Shown one piece after another: positions 48,471-58,884 of a DNA stretch of 64,000 nt. How positions within the stretch are numbered: position 1 is the first letter of the stretch; each line of letters begins with the position of its first letter. The stretch spans positions 434,001-498,000 of the forward strand of contig ML133487.1 of NCBI GenBank assembly GCA_003864495.1, written 5' to 3'. Position numbers and translations under genes: made by a program. Source of the DNA: Nemopilema nomurai. Lineage: Eukaryota; Cnidaria; Scyphozoa; Rhizostomeae; Rhizostomatidae. A model generated the notes under the pieces. It worked only from the letters and a program-made list of their open reading frames with translations. It was not told where the DNA came from and searched no databases.

Positions 48471-49426
48471 ACGAAAGAATTCTTGTAAATCGACAAAATA
48501 GAACCGCGAGAATCGTGCGGTTACTAGTTCGCCTAATCGCGATAGGATTGATTGCAAAACGTGTCGATATAAGTTACGCCTGAGCTGCAACAAAAATTGT
48601 TACAAAAATAATAGGCAGCTTACATGAAATTCTGATTTCAGTGAAATTACACGTGGAAAGTGCCTCAAGTCACCATGACAAAATAATCATAATTGAACAA
48701 AATTTTTACGTTTGAGATATTAATTTCTCGGATCTGCTTCCTTGCTTTAGAAAATAGAATTCTTCGAAGCGCTATTTGACAGTAAAAGAAAGCACAGATA
48801 ATAATTGACTGGTCCATTAATAATTCATTCTTGAGACATCAATACTAATTTTCAAACAAGAAACACTTGCATTCTAAACGATAAAAGATTTTGGCAATTT
48901 TATTTGTGCAGATGGATTTCCATCAATATGTTTCTCATTTTGCGAAACATAGGAACTGTTTCTTCTAGTTTCTGCGATGCAGGAAAACGGCAATTAAAAG
49001 CCTGGCCTAAAAGTCTGTTTCGCATTATGGTGTCGGCAGCGCTGTGAAAATCGGAAATCTACTGCAGATGTTCTGGTCTCTTCTCTGTAGGCATTATTCT
49101 GACGCTTAATTGTGTTTTAGGAATTCTTCTTTCCACGTGTTTCTATTTCGGTCCGAACTGAAATTTAGAAATATTCAAATCGATGAGTGAAGGCAGGTGG
49201 GTGTTTACACCTGTCTCGTTATGTAACAAAAACTAGTACCGACATATGGATACCCTCTGGGGGCCAGAAGGTCGAATCAAATTAACTGGCTAAATTTTAA
49301 TTGTTTTAAGGAAATCGGAGGTAAGGGCAATCAGTAAATGACAGCGTAAAGAATACTAAAATTTGATTTTGATACCAGGAATGTATTACCAACAGTCTTA
49401 AACAAGCATGTTATAGCTAAAAAAAA

Positions 49427-49434
49427 GTCTGATT
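49427..49434. repeat. 8-bp target-site duplication, left copy (hAT element)
   Basis: GTCTGATT directly abuts the left terminal inverted repeat at 49435 and is repeated exactly at 50778-50785. Eight-base duplications are the hallmark of hAT-superfamily insertion. Confidence 0.88.
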
Positions 49435-50777
49435 CAGTGGCGTAGCGTGAATCTTTTTATAGGGTATTCACTTTCGCCAAAAAGGCGTGGTTGGGCATGG
49501 CACAGAAGAGAGTCAGGTAAGCTAGGTGGGGTGAAAAGATTTGAATAACTTGTGCTGGAATCATAGTGAGTTTTTCAAACCCAGGCTGCCAAACTGTAAG
49601 CTTACAATAGCGAAATGTGTTACGTTTGTTGGAGTTTCCTTACGACGAAGAAGTTGATGCTTGTGAACCAACTGGTAGGCTAGGCCAATGCGCCTTTGCC
49701 CGAGTAAGTAGCACTGAAACTATCAACAAACGCTTATAACATAAACGTAAGCTAATTAAGCAAGGCAGTTTGTGCCACACAATACGCGCTGACAGACACA
49801 CCAGAAAAGTGCTAAGTAACACAACAGGACACAGCATGGCCTGTGACTGGCACCTGAGACATTAAAACTCTATTTGGTACAAAATCCAACCGCTACTAAT
49901 TTCCAATGGTTGGTTAAGAATTGTGACGTTTTAAACGGGCATAGAGTCCTTTTACAAATACAAGGGTTTAGAGGTGGCAGAAGAAAATTCCAAAAAAAAA
50001 AATAAATTTTGTCACATTAATGGTTAGACAAAGTTCAAAAACATTCTAAACATGATACTGATAGGACTTTGAAATATCTGACTGAAAGGGGAGGTTATTT
50101 TAGGCCGAATCACGCATTCAGTGAAGCTGCCACTTAAGAAGTTTGCATCAGAGGTTGACTTGAAAAAGCCATAATAGTGCCAATACCTTTATTATTCTTC
50201 GTAAAATATAAAAACCTGATCCAATAACTAGTCCAAGGTCTTGGAGCTTTCGTTAGCTAGGTCGTTTGCATTGACAATACTTCCTGTTTTCCTCAACATT
50301 AAGCCATCTATCAGCCCCAAAACGAGATTAATTTTCAGCCTGCTCCGAGGTTGGAAGCAGAACATTTTCTGCTTATTTCTCAATTGTTTGAGCCAATTAG
50401 GTGTTAATATATTCATGAATTCAGTGCGCTGATTGGTTAGAATTGGGCGGAAGAGATTCACTGCTTATTTCGTGACGCAGTTGAGTTGAAAAACAAAGGG
50501 AGACAGTGGGAGAAATAGCCCAGCTTCTCTTCCTTCGCAGCGCATTCAAAGAAAAGTTCAATGTATCGGCCTTGGTGCATCGACATACAAAGCGAACAGA
50601 GAAACGGAACCTACAGCAGAAAACAACTATTAAGTTGTTGAAATCAGTTTCATTTATGGGTTTTAATGTAGTTACTGGGTTTGAACTTTAATGAAAAAGA
50701 TCATTTTGGAAAACATTTTGCCCTGAAATCTCAGGGCATGCACTGCATACCTTGCATACCCTGACGCTACGCCAATG
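49435..50777. mobile_element. Non-autonomous hAT transposon, 1343 bp, with terminal inverted repeats
   Basis: The left end is CAGTGGCGTAGCGTGAAT and the right end, reverse-complemented, is CATTGGCGTAGCGTCAGG: 13 of the first 14 bases match, and the CAGTGGCGTAGC start is typical of hAT elements. Exact 8-bp direct repeats GTCTGATT flank both ends. The interior has only short open frames (the longest about 77 codons at 50228-50461, minus strand) without a hAT dimerisation or DDE-type transposase motif. The element is therefore non-autonomous and would depend on a transposase made elsewhere. The intact duplication suggests a fairly young insertion. Confidence 0.85.
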
Positions 50778-50785
50778 GTCTGATT
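50778..50785. repeat. 8-bp target-site duplication, right copy (hAT element)
   Basis: GTCTGATT immediately follows the right terminal inverted repeat and is identical to the copy at 49427-49434. Confidence 0.88.
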
Positions 50786-51963
50786 TCAATTTCATTTTCA
50801 ATTTCAAGTCATACTTAGGATGTTTTGATAGCCCAGTTTGCCAGTGTGTGCACCTTATTGCAAGCCAAAATATAGGGTAACTCTTGGTGTATTTATCAGG
50901 AGAAAACTCGGGCGCGATGCTCTGTAACCGAACCAGTTACGTGGAAATTATATGATGCTATCTGCGGTGTTGGGGTTGCAGTGCCCTCAGCAGATAGGCG
51001 TGGCATCTTATGACGAAAACGTCAATGTCATTAGTTACCGCTCAAAAACATCCTAGCAATTCAGTTGAACAATCAATCAACAAACAAGGATGCTGATTAA
51101 GAGTAGTCTGGCAATCGATGCTTCGCAGTGGACGATGCGCAGTGAGTAGTTATGAAAATTCATCAACCCAGGAACAAGCTTGGTACATTTCGAAAAAAAC
51201 AAGATCTGCTTAACTAATGGTTTCATATCTCTTTCTGGTGAAAATACACTTGTTTGAGAATCGTTCTATTGAACAACCGAAGAATTCTTCAACTCTCAAA
51301 CATTTGTCTTCCTGACTTGAAAATGCTGAGCAAACATCCACGCAAACAGAGCCATTAAGAACTGAAGCCGATAGCTGGACTCCTCATAGCAGGCAAAGAA
51401 AGAAACGCCTGCTTCAACTACATGCAGGCTAAGTCCTAAAACGACATTTTTTCGCAAGGGCGTGGTTTCGAAAGCAACACGACTTCAGTAACAAGAACTT
51501 TAAGGCAAACCTGACTATTCCAAAGTGAGGGTAGATCATGACAACTACTTCTACTAAATAGAAAAGAAAGATTTTTTCAAAGAGTACGTTGTTCAAATTA
51601 TCAAAGTACAAGCAATTTCTTTACAATCGACACTTCAGCTTGGCCCAATAAGGCGGGTGGATGACATGTTGGGGCCAATACTCTTAGCGAGTGTCCAAAA
51701 GAGGGAATCAGTTCTCTGTGATTATCAACTAGTCTTTCCATTCCGCCATCAAAAACAAATCCCTAAACAGAATATCTTTAGAGAATTGTGGATGATTCTG
51801 TTGCAATGTCACAGTTTTCACAATTTCCTGCTTCCAGGCAGCCTAGCTTTAGGAATATACATAGAATCCTGGAGACGACCTTTATCCTCTAACTCTCTAA
51901 TGTACCTTAACATCTCCCACTTCTTCAGTGGACGCCTTGCAATTCTGCTGCAGACGCCAGCAC

Positions 51964-54900
51964 TTATCGACTCCATTTGCTCTTCTTGACCTTCGAAGCC
52001 TCTGGTGCTTGGAATGTGGACATGGCTTTCGGCATTTGCGACTCGACACTGCTATCGTGTGAGCCAACATCCATGGTATTTGCCCCACTGCTCGACGCCT
52101 TCGTGAACCGATTGTACCCAGTCTAAACAGAAACACACGAAACGTGAGATTCAGCTTGTTCAACTCCTACCATCGAAATGCAGCAAATCAATCTCCCGAT
52201 TAAATAGAGTTACTTTTGCATTAGGTTGCTATTCTCAAAGTACATAGCCTACAAACCAACTTCATTCAAGATATGTGAACCCAGATAATTTACTTTAGGA
52301 ACAAACCTGACACACAAAGAAATAATCTATTTTTAAAGATCTGTGTACAGACTTTAACTTTGTTTTGTTCTGTGATGAGTACAGAGGAAACAGACCAGGG
52401 ACAAAAGTACGTAACAGGGAGTTGCAAATTGGGTTTGCTGTCATACTTTTCTTTCTCTTCAAAACGAAGTAAGCATAGTGTCGAAAAGAAAACATTTTCA
52501 ATGAAAAACGTTATAGCTCTCTTCATGACAGGTTTAATAACCTTATGGTCATACTCATAGGAGTATAAATTACCAAGATTACATACCTCCCAAATTAAAA
52601 TTTGTCAGAGCAAAGAGAGATTTAACATACAAAATGCCAAATAGTGTAATTTATTTGGAACAGAATAATATGAAAGTAAGCTGGTCCGAACAGGGATCCT
52701 CGAGTGTGGCACGATGGAGTGATGACGTTGAATTGTCTGTGCATCGAAGGAGATTTACTGATAAGTGTGAGCTTAAGTGCGAAAAAGATTCACAAAAAAG
52801 AAATCTTTTATTGACCAGCGACAAAAAAACGAATTTCTACAACATAGACTTCGACCAGAAGCATTTTCAGATGTCAGGTAAGAGCATTAAGACCAAAAAG
52901 CAAAATTTTACAGCAAAATCTCAACATGATAATGTTTTAGTCCTTAACTTGAGTTTATCTTCAACTTTGTGTTCACATTTGGTGCTTACAAACTCAGCAG
53001 GTGGTGAAAAATTGACGTTAGGCCATTTTAGATCATGGAAAACAAATGAAACATCCTTCCTCTGACAGTTGCTCAAAACCTTCCCTAGTTTCGCGATTTC
53101 AACCCCTGTAGCTGCCTTCATCCCTGTCCCATTGGACATGTCAACTAATTACCCCATGAAAAAGCTTACTAATGAGCCAGCGATTGGCTTAGAAGGCTGT
53201 CACTTTGTTACATTTCAGCAAGTCCCCAGAAAAAGGGCAACAAACGGAAATAAGAACAAAATAAAAATAGTCCAGACAAAAAAGATGAAAAATACCGAGA
53301 ATGCCGATTTGATGTTGCTGAGGCGACTGGAACCCATCGAGGAAGCTGCTGCGTAGGAGGTTAACAAAGACTTGGTTGTCTTTCGCCTGGACGAGCCGAA
53401 GCCTCCTTCTGGAAGATCATCGTCTTCATCCAACGGAGTCTACAAGAGAACGTGATCCGCTGCTACAAACGGAGTCTACAAACACTGATGCATCGAAACA
53501 GGCGTGTTAGTCATAAAAAGCAGTTTGGCAATGTGCAGGACGTGAGTGCGTTATGCAATACAATACAATGAGAAAGCATACAACAAAAGAGATGGGTGTC
53601 ACAAACACACTTATAGCTATAGATCATAAAAATAACTGTACACCAGTTTGAAGAAACCAGCCTTGTGATAACTGAAAATGAATAAATCTTTCGTGGTACA
53701 AAATTTCACGCTTGCGAGAAATAGCGGAATGATTCCTCAGTGTATGCAGAGGCCGGGAAATAACCAACAACTGACATAAATAAATAGCAAGTTGCGGATT
53801 GAAAACATCAGGGAATTGTGCGAAGATCGTGCGATTGGCTGTCTAACGACAAATCAGCATCTAGTTCACACCTTCTTGACAAGAAAACAGATATTTACAA
53901 GGTCCTTGCAAGAACACAGATGGAAAATTCAATGTTCTGCATACATTCCTAGGCATTTTGCCTCTAGAGTGAAGGTGACTTCTAAAAACTGAATTATAGC
54001 GTATAGATAATATTGTATGTTGAAGCAACTAAAAACACGAGCAATTTCCTCCTTTTTAACATTTGGGGTTAAAGACGGCAAGAGAGTGCAACCTTTTGGG
54101 CAAAAGTGTTCTGGGAGATGTAAAGCACCATAATAAAATGAGGGCGAAAAGACTGAAAAAACCATTTTTAAGACACAAATTAGGATTTTATAGTCTCCCG
54201 GAATGCAATTCATGGTACAATTAGAAGTAAATGAGTATCATTTAAAATATTGGAACATTGCATACACTATTTATATTGCCGCAAAAGATGGCCCATTCAT
54301 TGTTCCTAAAAGAGCTGGCGGAAGTACAACACTACAAAGAGAATTATTAACAAGAGCCTGAATAAAATATTCCTTTTTTACTGAAACATCTTTCGTACAA
54401 GAGACCTAAAACTGAAAAGGCTTTTTGTACAAATGAAAATCAAGAACCTACACAGTTATTAAATATACAAATACTGTGAGACAAATTATTTATTTATCAA
54501 CGGTCGATTTCGAGCGAGGCAGGTGCAGCGAATGTCACATTTTCTTGTTCTCATGCTCCATATTTTGTGGCAATTAAGGAATTAATCGGCACTTCAAATT
54601 GTCATGGGTGTCTGGATATTTGGGAAGCTTCTGACAATAACCGCAAACACTGCAGGTGCATTGCACGGCCAACGCACACTTGGCTATAGAAGTTTAGTAG
54701 GCAAAACCAAGAAAGGCATCGGTCAAAGAACATAAACAGGAATGCATTGATTGAATAGAAGCAAATTGAATGGTATTGAAGGCGTAAAAACGTACATTGT
54801 CAATCTGTGCCAGCGCATCCTGGATGCCAGGGTGACCGAGGCCAGGGCGATCTCGAGGCTTGAATTCCTTGCTAGCAGAACTCTTGCTCTTCTGTCGAGC

Positions 54901-55437
54901 CCTGGCTTTTCGAAACCATGCGTTCTAGAATGAAACATAGAATACACACACATCAGGCCAACAAGACGGCCGTTGGAGAAATGGAGCTATGTTACAAGTC
55001 TGTGAGAGAACAGCCTGGATCTGCCCTAGGTTGGTTTGAGTAAAAATGCCCGAAAGCACCATTTAGCAAGGCAATACCATTTAGCAGCCTCTGAAAAATT
55101 GATTCATTTTGAGAACATATCAATGCTAATTGTCTGGGCATCCAAAGGTTTAACATGATAAAAGCAGCAGCAGACAAGCTAAACATATATTAGTGTTTTT
55201 GGTCGAAGAGGGGGAAGGGGGTATGAAAAAGTGAATTGCACAAGCAAGTGCCATGTGATGTGAACTATCACCCCAAGGGTTTTAAAAGGAAGCAACTACA
55301 AAATTGCTGAAGCCATTCTATATTTTGTAACATGGACTTGAGACAATATATTTTGAAATCTAAGGAAAAAAAATTCTTTTAGTTACCTTCATAGCCAGCT
55401 CCATTAACTCCTCCGAAACTTTTTGATTCGCTCCTTC
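51964..55437 (-). CDS. DDX42: DDX42-type ATP-dependent RNA helicase, C-terminal part only (last 4 exons, 160 aa)
   Basis: Exons: 55387-55437, 54796-54924, 53296-53439, 51964-52122, all phase 0 with GT/AG borders; the stop is at 51964. They read EGANQKVSEELMELAMK, then NAWFRKARARQK with RPGLG, then a Ser-rich exon with SSRLSNIKSAFS, then TGYNRFTKASS, ending KVKKSKWSR. These match the segment right after the helicase core of human DDX42 (EGANQHVSKELLDLAMQ, NAWFRKSR, RERPGLG, MKAAFQSQY) and its extreme C-terminus (KRKKSRW). The Gly/His/Asn-rich tail of human DDX42 is absent. DDX42 is a DEAD-box protein linked to U2 snRNP and RNA remodelling. The DEAD-box core was not found between 55438 and 64000, so it lies beyond the window or the copy is partial. 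Confidence 0.88.
52634..53065 (+). CDS. Unrecognised 143-codon ORF inside a DDX42 intron, opposite strand
   Basis: It starts with ATG at 52634, ends at 53065, and lies wholly within the intron between the DDX42-type exons 53296-53439 and 51964-52122, on the other strand. The product would be polar and basic with many Lys, Ser and Asn, no membrane helix, and no motif I recognise. At this base composition an ORF of this length is uncommon but not decisive in a 64-kb window. It could be a nested orphan gene, an exon of a plus-strand gene, or chance. Confidence 0.2.
   Translation: MPNSVIYLEQNNMKVSWSEQGSSSVARWSDDVELSVHRRRFTDKCELKCEKDSQKRNLLLTSDKKTNFYNIDFDQKHFQMSGKSIKTKKQNFTAKSQHDNVLVLNLSLSSTLCSHLVLTNSAGGEKLTLGHFRSWKTNETSFL
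53440..53475 (-). promoter_or_regulatory. Duplicated 3' splice site upstream of a DDX42-type exon
   Basis: On the minus strand TTGTAG/ACTCCGTT occurs twice, 36 bases apart, so the exon 53296-53439 has two near-identical acceptors. Use of the upstream one adds 12 codons, the last of which is an in-frame TAG, and would end translation just before the normal exon. Use of the downstream one gives the intact protein. Confidence 0.6.
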
Positions 55438-57915
55438 CTAGAAATGAAAAACGCAAAAGGGTTAAAAAGCCACCAGGACTTCAACCACTGGAGCCTTACC
55501 ACAGGAAAATATGGACAACAACGAGTTATTGTTTAAAATTCCGTTTGTTTCAAGGTTAATACGTCTGCTTCGGCGCAATACGACCAAGGATCAGTAGGAC
55601 ACTTCCTGGTTTTCATCATTTCATTACAACTACAAATTTAATCTTGATTCTCAAGCAGGAAAACAATAATTAATACTGTGATGCAAGCCACAAATGCGTA
55701 CAGAAAAGAAAAGTCAATACCAGGGTTTCTAATTTCGCAAATCATCTTTAATTGTAACCTCGAGATTTTCAAAATGAGTCAGAAAATTGAAGATTTCAAT
55801 TGAGTGGAACATGGTGATAATTTTCCGTCGTTTGTTCTATAGATTCAACATCCTTTTTAAAACAACTGTAATAATGAGTTCAATTCACACAACTCTACGA
55901 TAAGATTAGCTTCCCAGGACGGAAATTTCAAAATAAATGTATCTTAGTGTCTTTTATGACCTACAACCGTTTTACATTTCGTAGTAAAGGGATTCTCGTG
56001 GACTGTTTTATTAGACTTGCAAGTAACTAAAGTGAAAAATTGGTAAGTCATTGTAAAATACAAAGAATTTGAAGCATCGCTGTTGGGCTCCGGTGTACCT
56101 TTAACATGGAGAAATTCGGGATGCTGAAAATAGGAAGCTTTGTCAAGAAAGTGCCAAGATCAAGGAGATCGATTTTGATGATGCGCAACAACAACAACAA
56201 CAACAACAACAGCAACGAATCACTTAACCAAACCACAATGGCAGCTTTGTGTAGTAACAGATTGCCCAGCTCATTGGTTCTCAAGAACGGAATTGGACTA
56301 TCATAAGTTACAAAGTATAATATTTGAGAACATTTTATGCTGAGGTGTTTTCGGCCGGCAGCGCAATAGCATGGCACAAAAGGAAGCAGGGGCAATCAGA
56401 ACAAGACACGTAGTTATTCTTAGTTTACGCTTAGTTACAGCTGCGTAGTTTCTCTGCCAACTTTATTTACAAAATTAATGCACACTATAATTCTGTTAAC
56501 ATCGGCGTTCATAACACCTTCGGAATAAGTTTTGCTAAATAAGTTACTAACAATATTTATAACCATCTATGTTCATTATTTTACAGAGTGAGTTTTTAAT
56601 GTAACTAAATGGGCAGCAATGAATATTTTTGAGTTTTAAAAACTAACGTTAAGTATGTCTCGCAATTAGTTATGAACTGCGAAACAAATCAACAAAGGTA
56701 TTTACAGATTCTTCTAACATCGTTTTCCAAGGTGACGGCTGCTAATATACCGCTTTGTGCCATTAGCAAGTGCCAAGTCATTCGCTTTCTATTTGCAACA
56801 ACCTGTGCTCCGTATTTGTTTCTAAAACACTAAGCGAAGCAAAATCCGTGGAATAATAAATTACGCGCAGGAAAGTCTGCTTCTTTGGATGCGAAGCGAA
56901 TTCTTTATCAAATAAATAAACTGATATTTTCTCAATTAATAAAACCAATTTTGATATTGATAAAAATAACAGACATGTCTAGTGGAACCACCAAAAGAGT
57001 CGAAATTCAATATTTTAGAAATTCGACTACCATGAAACCCATAGTCAACATGGTAAAGGCTTTGAGTAATACTACCACCCATTACAGACCCTATACTAAC
57101 GGAAAATCGACAGATGGGGCGGAATGCGCGAATTCGAAAAACTACCTATGAGCAAAGGTATCACAGAAACAAACTAATAAATAACAAGATATCATGCACT
57201 GAGTAGACACATGCCATCTAAAAAATGATGAGCGATGCGCTAGTGTGTTCCATGATCACTAAAAACCATTGGATTCGATCAAATTTAAACCTCCTAATAT
57301 GATTTAATTGAGGATCAGAGGGATGAAATCGCGGCAAGGGCTTGTCTTTCATTTGCCAAATGAAGCATTTAGGCGGTGCAAACTTGCAACATGTGCAGAT
57401 CTGCAAAAATTGCGAGCGGGTTTTCTTCTTCTTCGAGGACAGAAAAGTTCGACTGCATACTCATAGGATGGAGCAAAACGCTAGTACCTGGGTTACTAAT
57501 CAAGAACAGTCTCTACGCGCAAACGTTTTGAGAATTCTTGTTAAACAATACTTAATACCCAGGGATTTTCTAAGTAAATTTGTAAACATTACTCTGTTGC
57601 CAAGATGAATGTCAAAAGAGAGCCGCTTGACAAGCTCCCTCGCTCTACTTCATAGACATACAAGTGGCAGTCAATGTAATACGCAAGTCAAGACGACAAC
57701 ATGCTCGAACTATCGACCAACAGAATGGGAGGCTATAGACCAGTAATAACCCTATCCATCTGCTTGAAACAATACACTTGTCCTCTACGTTTCATAAAAG
57801 TTTCCACAGGCATCTCTATGTTTTAAATAAGTCAAGATCAGAGCCTTAATTCACCAACGTCTTCACCCTCTTAACGCCATAAGCACAGCCACTTCAGACC
57901 CGCTGCATAAAGTTC
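55438..57915. other. No gene supported; CAA repeat
   Basis: Between the DDX42-type exon and the GPCR stop codon. It is presumably a DDX42 intron if the helicase core lies further right. A CAA microsatellite is at 56186-56213. Open frames of up to 115 codons overlap it or are AT-rich and unrecognised. I looked on the minus strand for DEAD-box motifs (DEAD, SAT, ARGLD, HRIGRTGR) and saw none. Confidence 0.45.
56186..56213. repeat. (CAA)n microsatellite
   Basis: About nine consecutive CAA units ending in CAGCAA. It creates an Asn run in one plus-strand frame and a Leu run on the minus strand, which accounts for the spurious open frames there. Confidence 0.97.
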
Positions 57916-58884
57916 TCAAACAAGAGACTCCACCGTCAGGGTATCTGGGCAACTTTGCGGACTGGCCTTTTGCGTCGTTACTTGCTTGGGGTTTTGCTGG
58001 TTGTTTGACGACATGCTCTCGTTCTGTTGAGGCCTAATCCCAAGGAAGGCTTTCAGCGACGAGCGAAGCTCTGTGTTTTTCCAACTGTAAATCACTACAT
58101 TAACAGACGAGTTCCAGTGCCCTAACGCTAACAGCCAGAAATAGAGAGAAATGAGGCCCGAATCTGGCGCCCATTTGTCGATGTTAATGCCCCAGACGAA
58201 AGAGGTGGTGATGAAGGGCATCCAGCAAATTACCATCGCCAGCAGGACGAAAGCGACCGTCCGCGTCGCCTGGCGTTGCCGGCGCGACTTGTTCTGGTTG
58301 GTGATGACGTCATCGCTTACTTTCTTCGTCACGACGCGGTAGATGGTGAGGTAGAAGAACCCAGTGACGGAATGGTCGAAGAAGGCGGCCGAGAAGAGCA
58401 CGATGTGGAAGACCTTCTTGCCGGCAAAGTAGGGCAGGAATGATATCAACACCGCGGCCACCCAGATGTAGACCAGGGCAAACCAGACGCGGAAGGGCGT
58501 CATCAGGAAGTGGTAATGTAGCGGCTTGGTGATGAATATATAGCGATCGATGCTGACAATCAGGAGGCCGAGAGCAGAGGCACTCGATGCCAGGGAGCCG
58601 ACGAAATGGCTGACGCGCTGCAGCCAGCAACTGTATTCGGACCCAGACACGATCACGGAGACGTACAGCGGCTGGGCCAAGCAGCTGACCAGAATGTCGG
58701 CAATGGCCAACGAGGCGATGAACTTGTACGCGGATTGGGAGCGAAGCGGCTCCCGCTTCATGATCACTATCAGCACGAGCGTGTTGCCGACCAGAGCGAC
58801 CACCGCCGACGCCAGAGTAATGGGAATCACGAAGTACATGCCCTGGACGCTCGCGAAACGCGGATACGGAGAACAGATCGTCAT
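57916..58884 (-). CDS. Class A (rhodopsin-like) GPCR, intronless, 322 aa, melanocortin/adenosine-like
   Basis: Single ATG-to-stop exon, 969 bases, distinctly richer in GC than its surroundings. Seven membrane helices are visible. Motifs: GN at 33-34 (helix 1), SLAIAD at 58-63 (helix 2), Cys86 at the top of helix 3, DRY at 113-115, Trp in helix 4, CWMP at 220-223 (helix 6), and NVVIY at 262-266 in place of NPxxY (helix 7, proline lost). The N-terminus before helix 1 is only about 16 residues. The second extracellular loop is very short, with no cysteine, and helix 5 lacks the usual proline. Those features fit the melanocortin/EDG/cannabinoid/adenosine group. Such one-exon receptors are expanded in cnidarians (family knowledge). 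The ligand is unknown. It lies upstream of the DDX42-type exons on the same strand, so it may be nested in a DDX42 intron. Confidence 0.93.
   Translation of the reverse strand: MTICSPYPRFASVQGMYFVIPITLASAVVALVGNTLVLIVIMKREPLRSQSAYKFIASLAIADILVSCLAQPLYVSVIVSGSEYSCWLQRVSHFVGSLASSASALGLLIVSIDRYIFITKPLHYHFLMTPFRVWFALVYIWVAAVLISFLPYFAGKKVFHIVLFSAAFFDHSVTGFFYLTIYRVVTKKVSDDVITNQNKSRRQRQATRTVAFVLLAMVICWMPFITTSFVWGINIDKWAPDSGLISLYFWLLALGHWNSSVNVVIYSWKNTELRSSLKAFLGIRPQQNESMSSNNQQNPKQVTTQKASPQSCPDTLTVESLV

Larger units (their letters stand above)
45497..51963. other. Accessory intergenic region with transposons and a coding relic
   Basis: No intact gene is supported. It holds the GC-tract inverted-repeat element (46878-47207), a decayed coding stretch (47490-48470) and a complete non-autonomous hAT element (49435-50777). 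The remainder is AT-rich unique sequence. The right end must include the 3' untranslated region of the DDX42-type gene. Confidence 0.5.

Noticed and set aside
56048..56395. Leu-rich minus-strand and Asn-rich plus-strand frames
   Set aside because: Created by the CAA microsatellite at 56186-56213; no other protein features.
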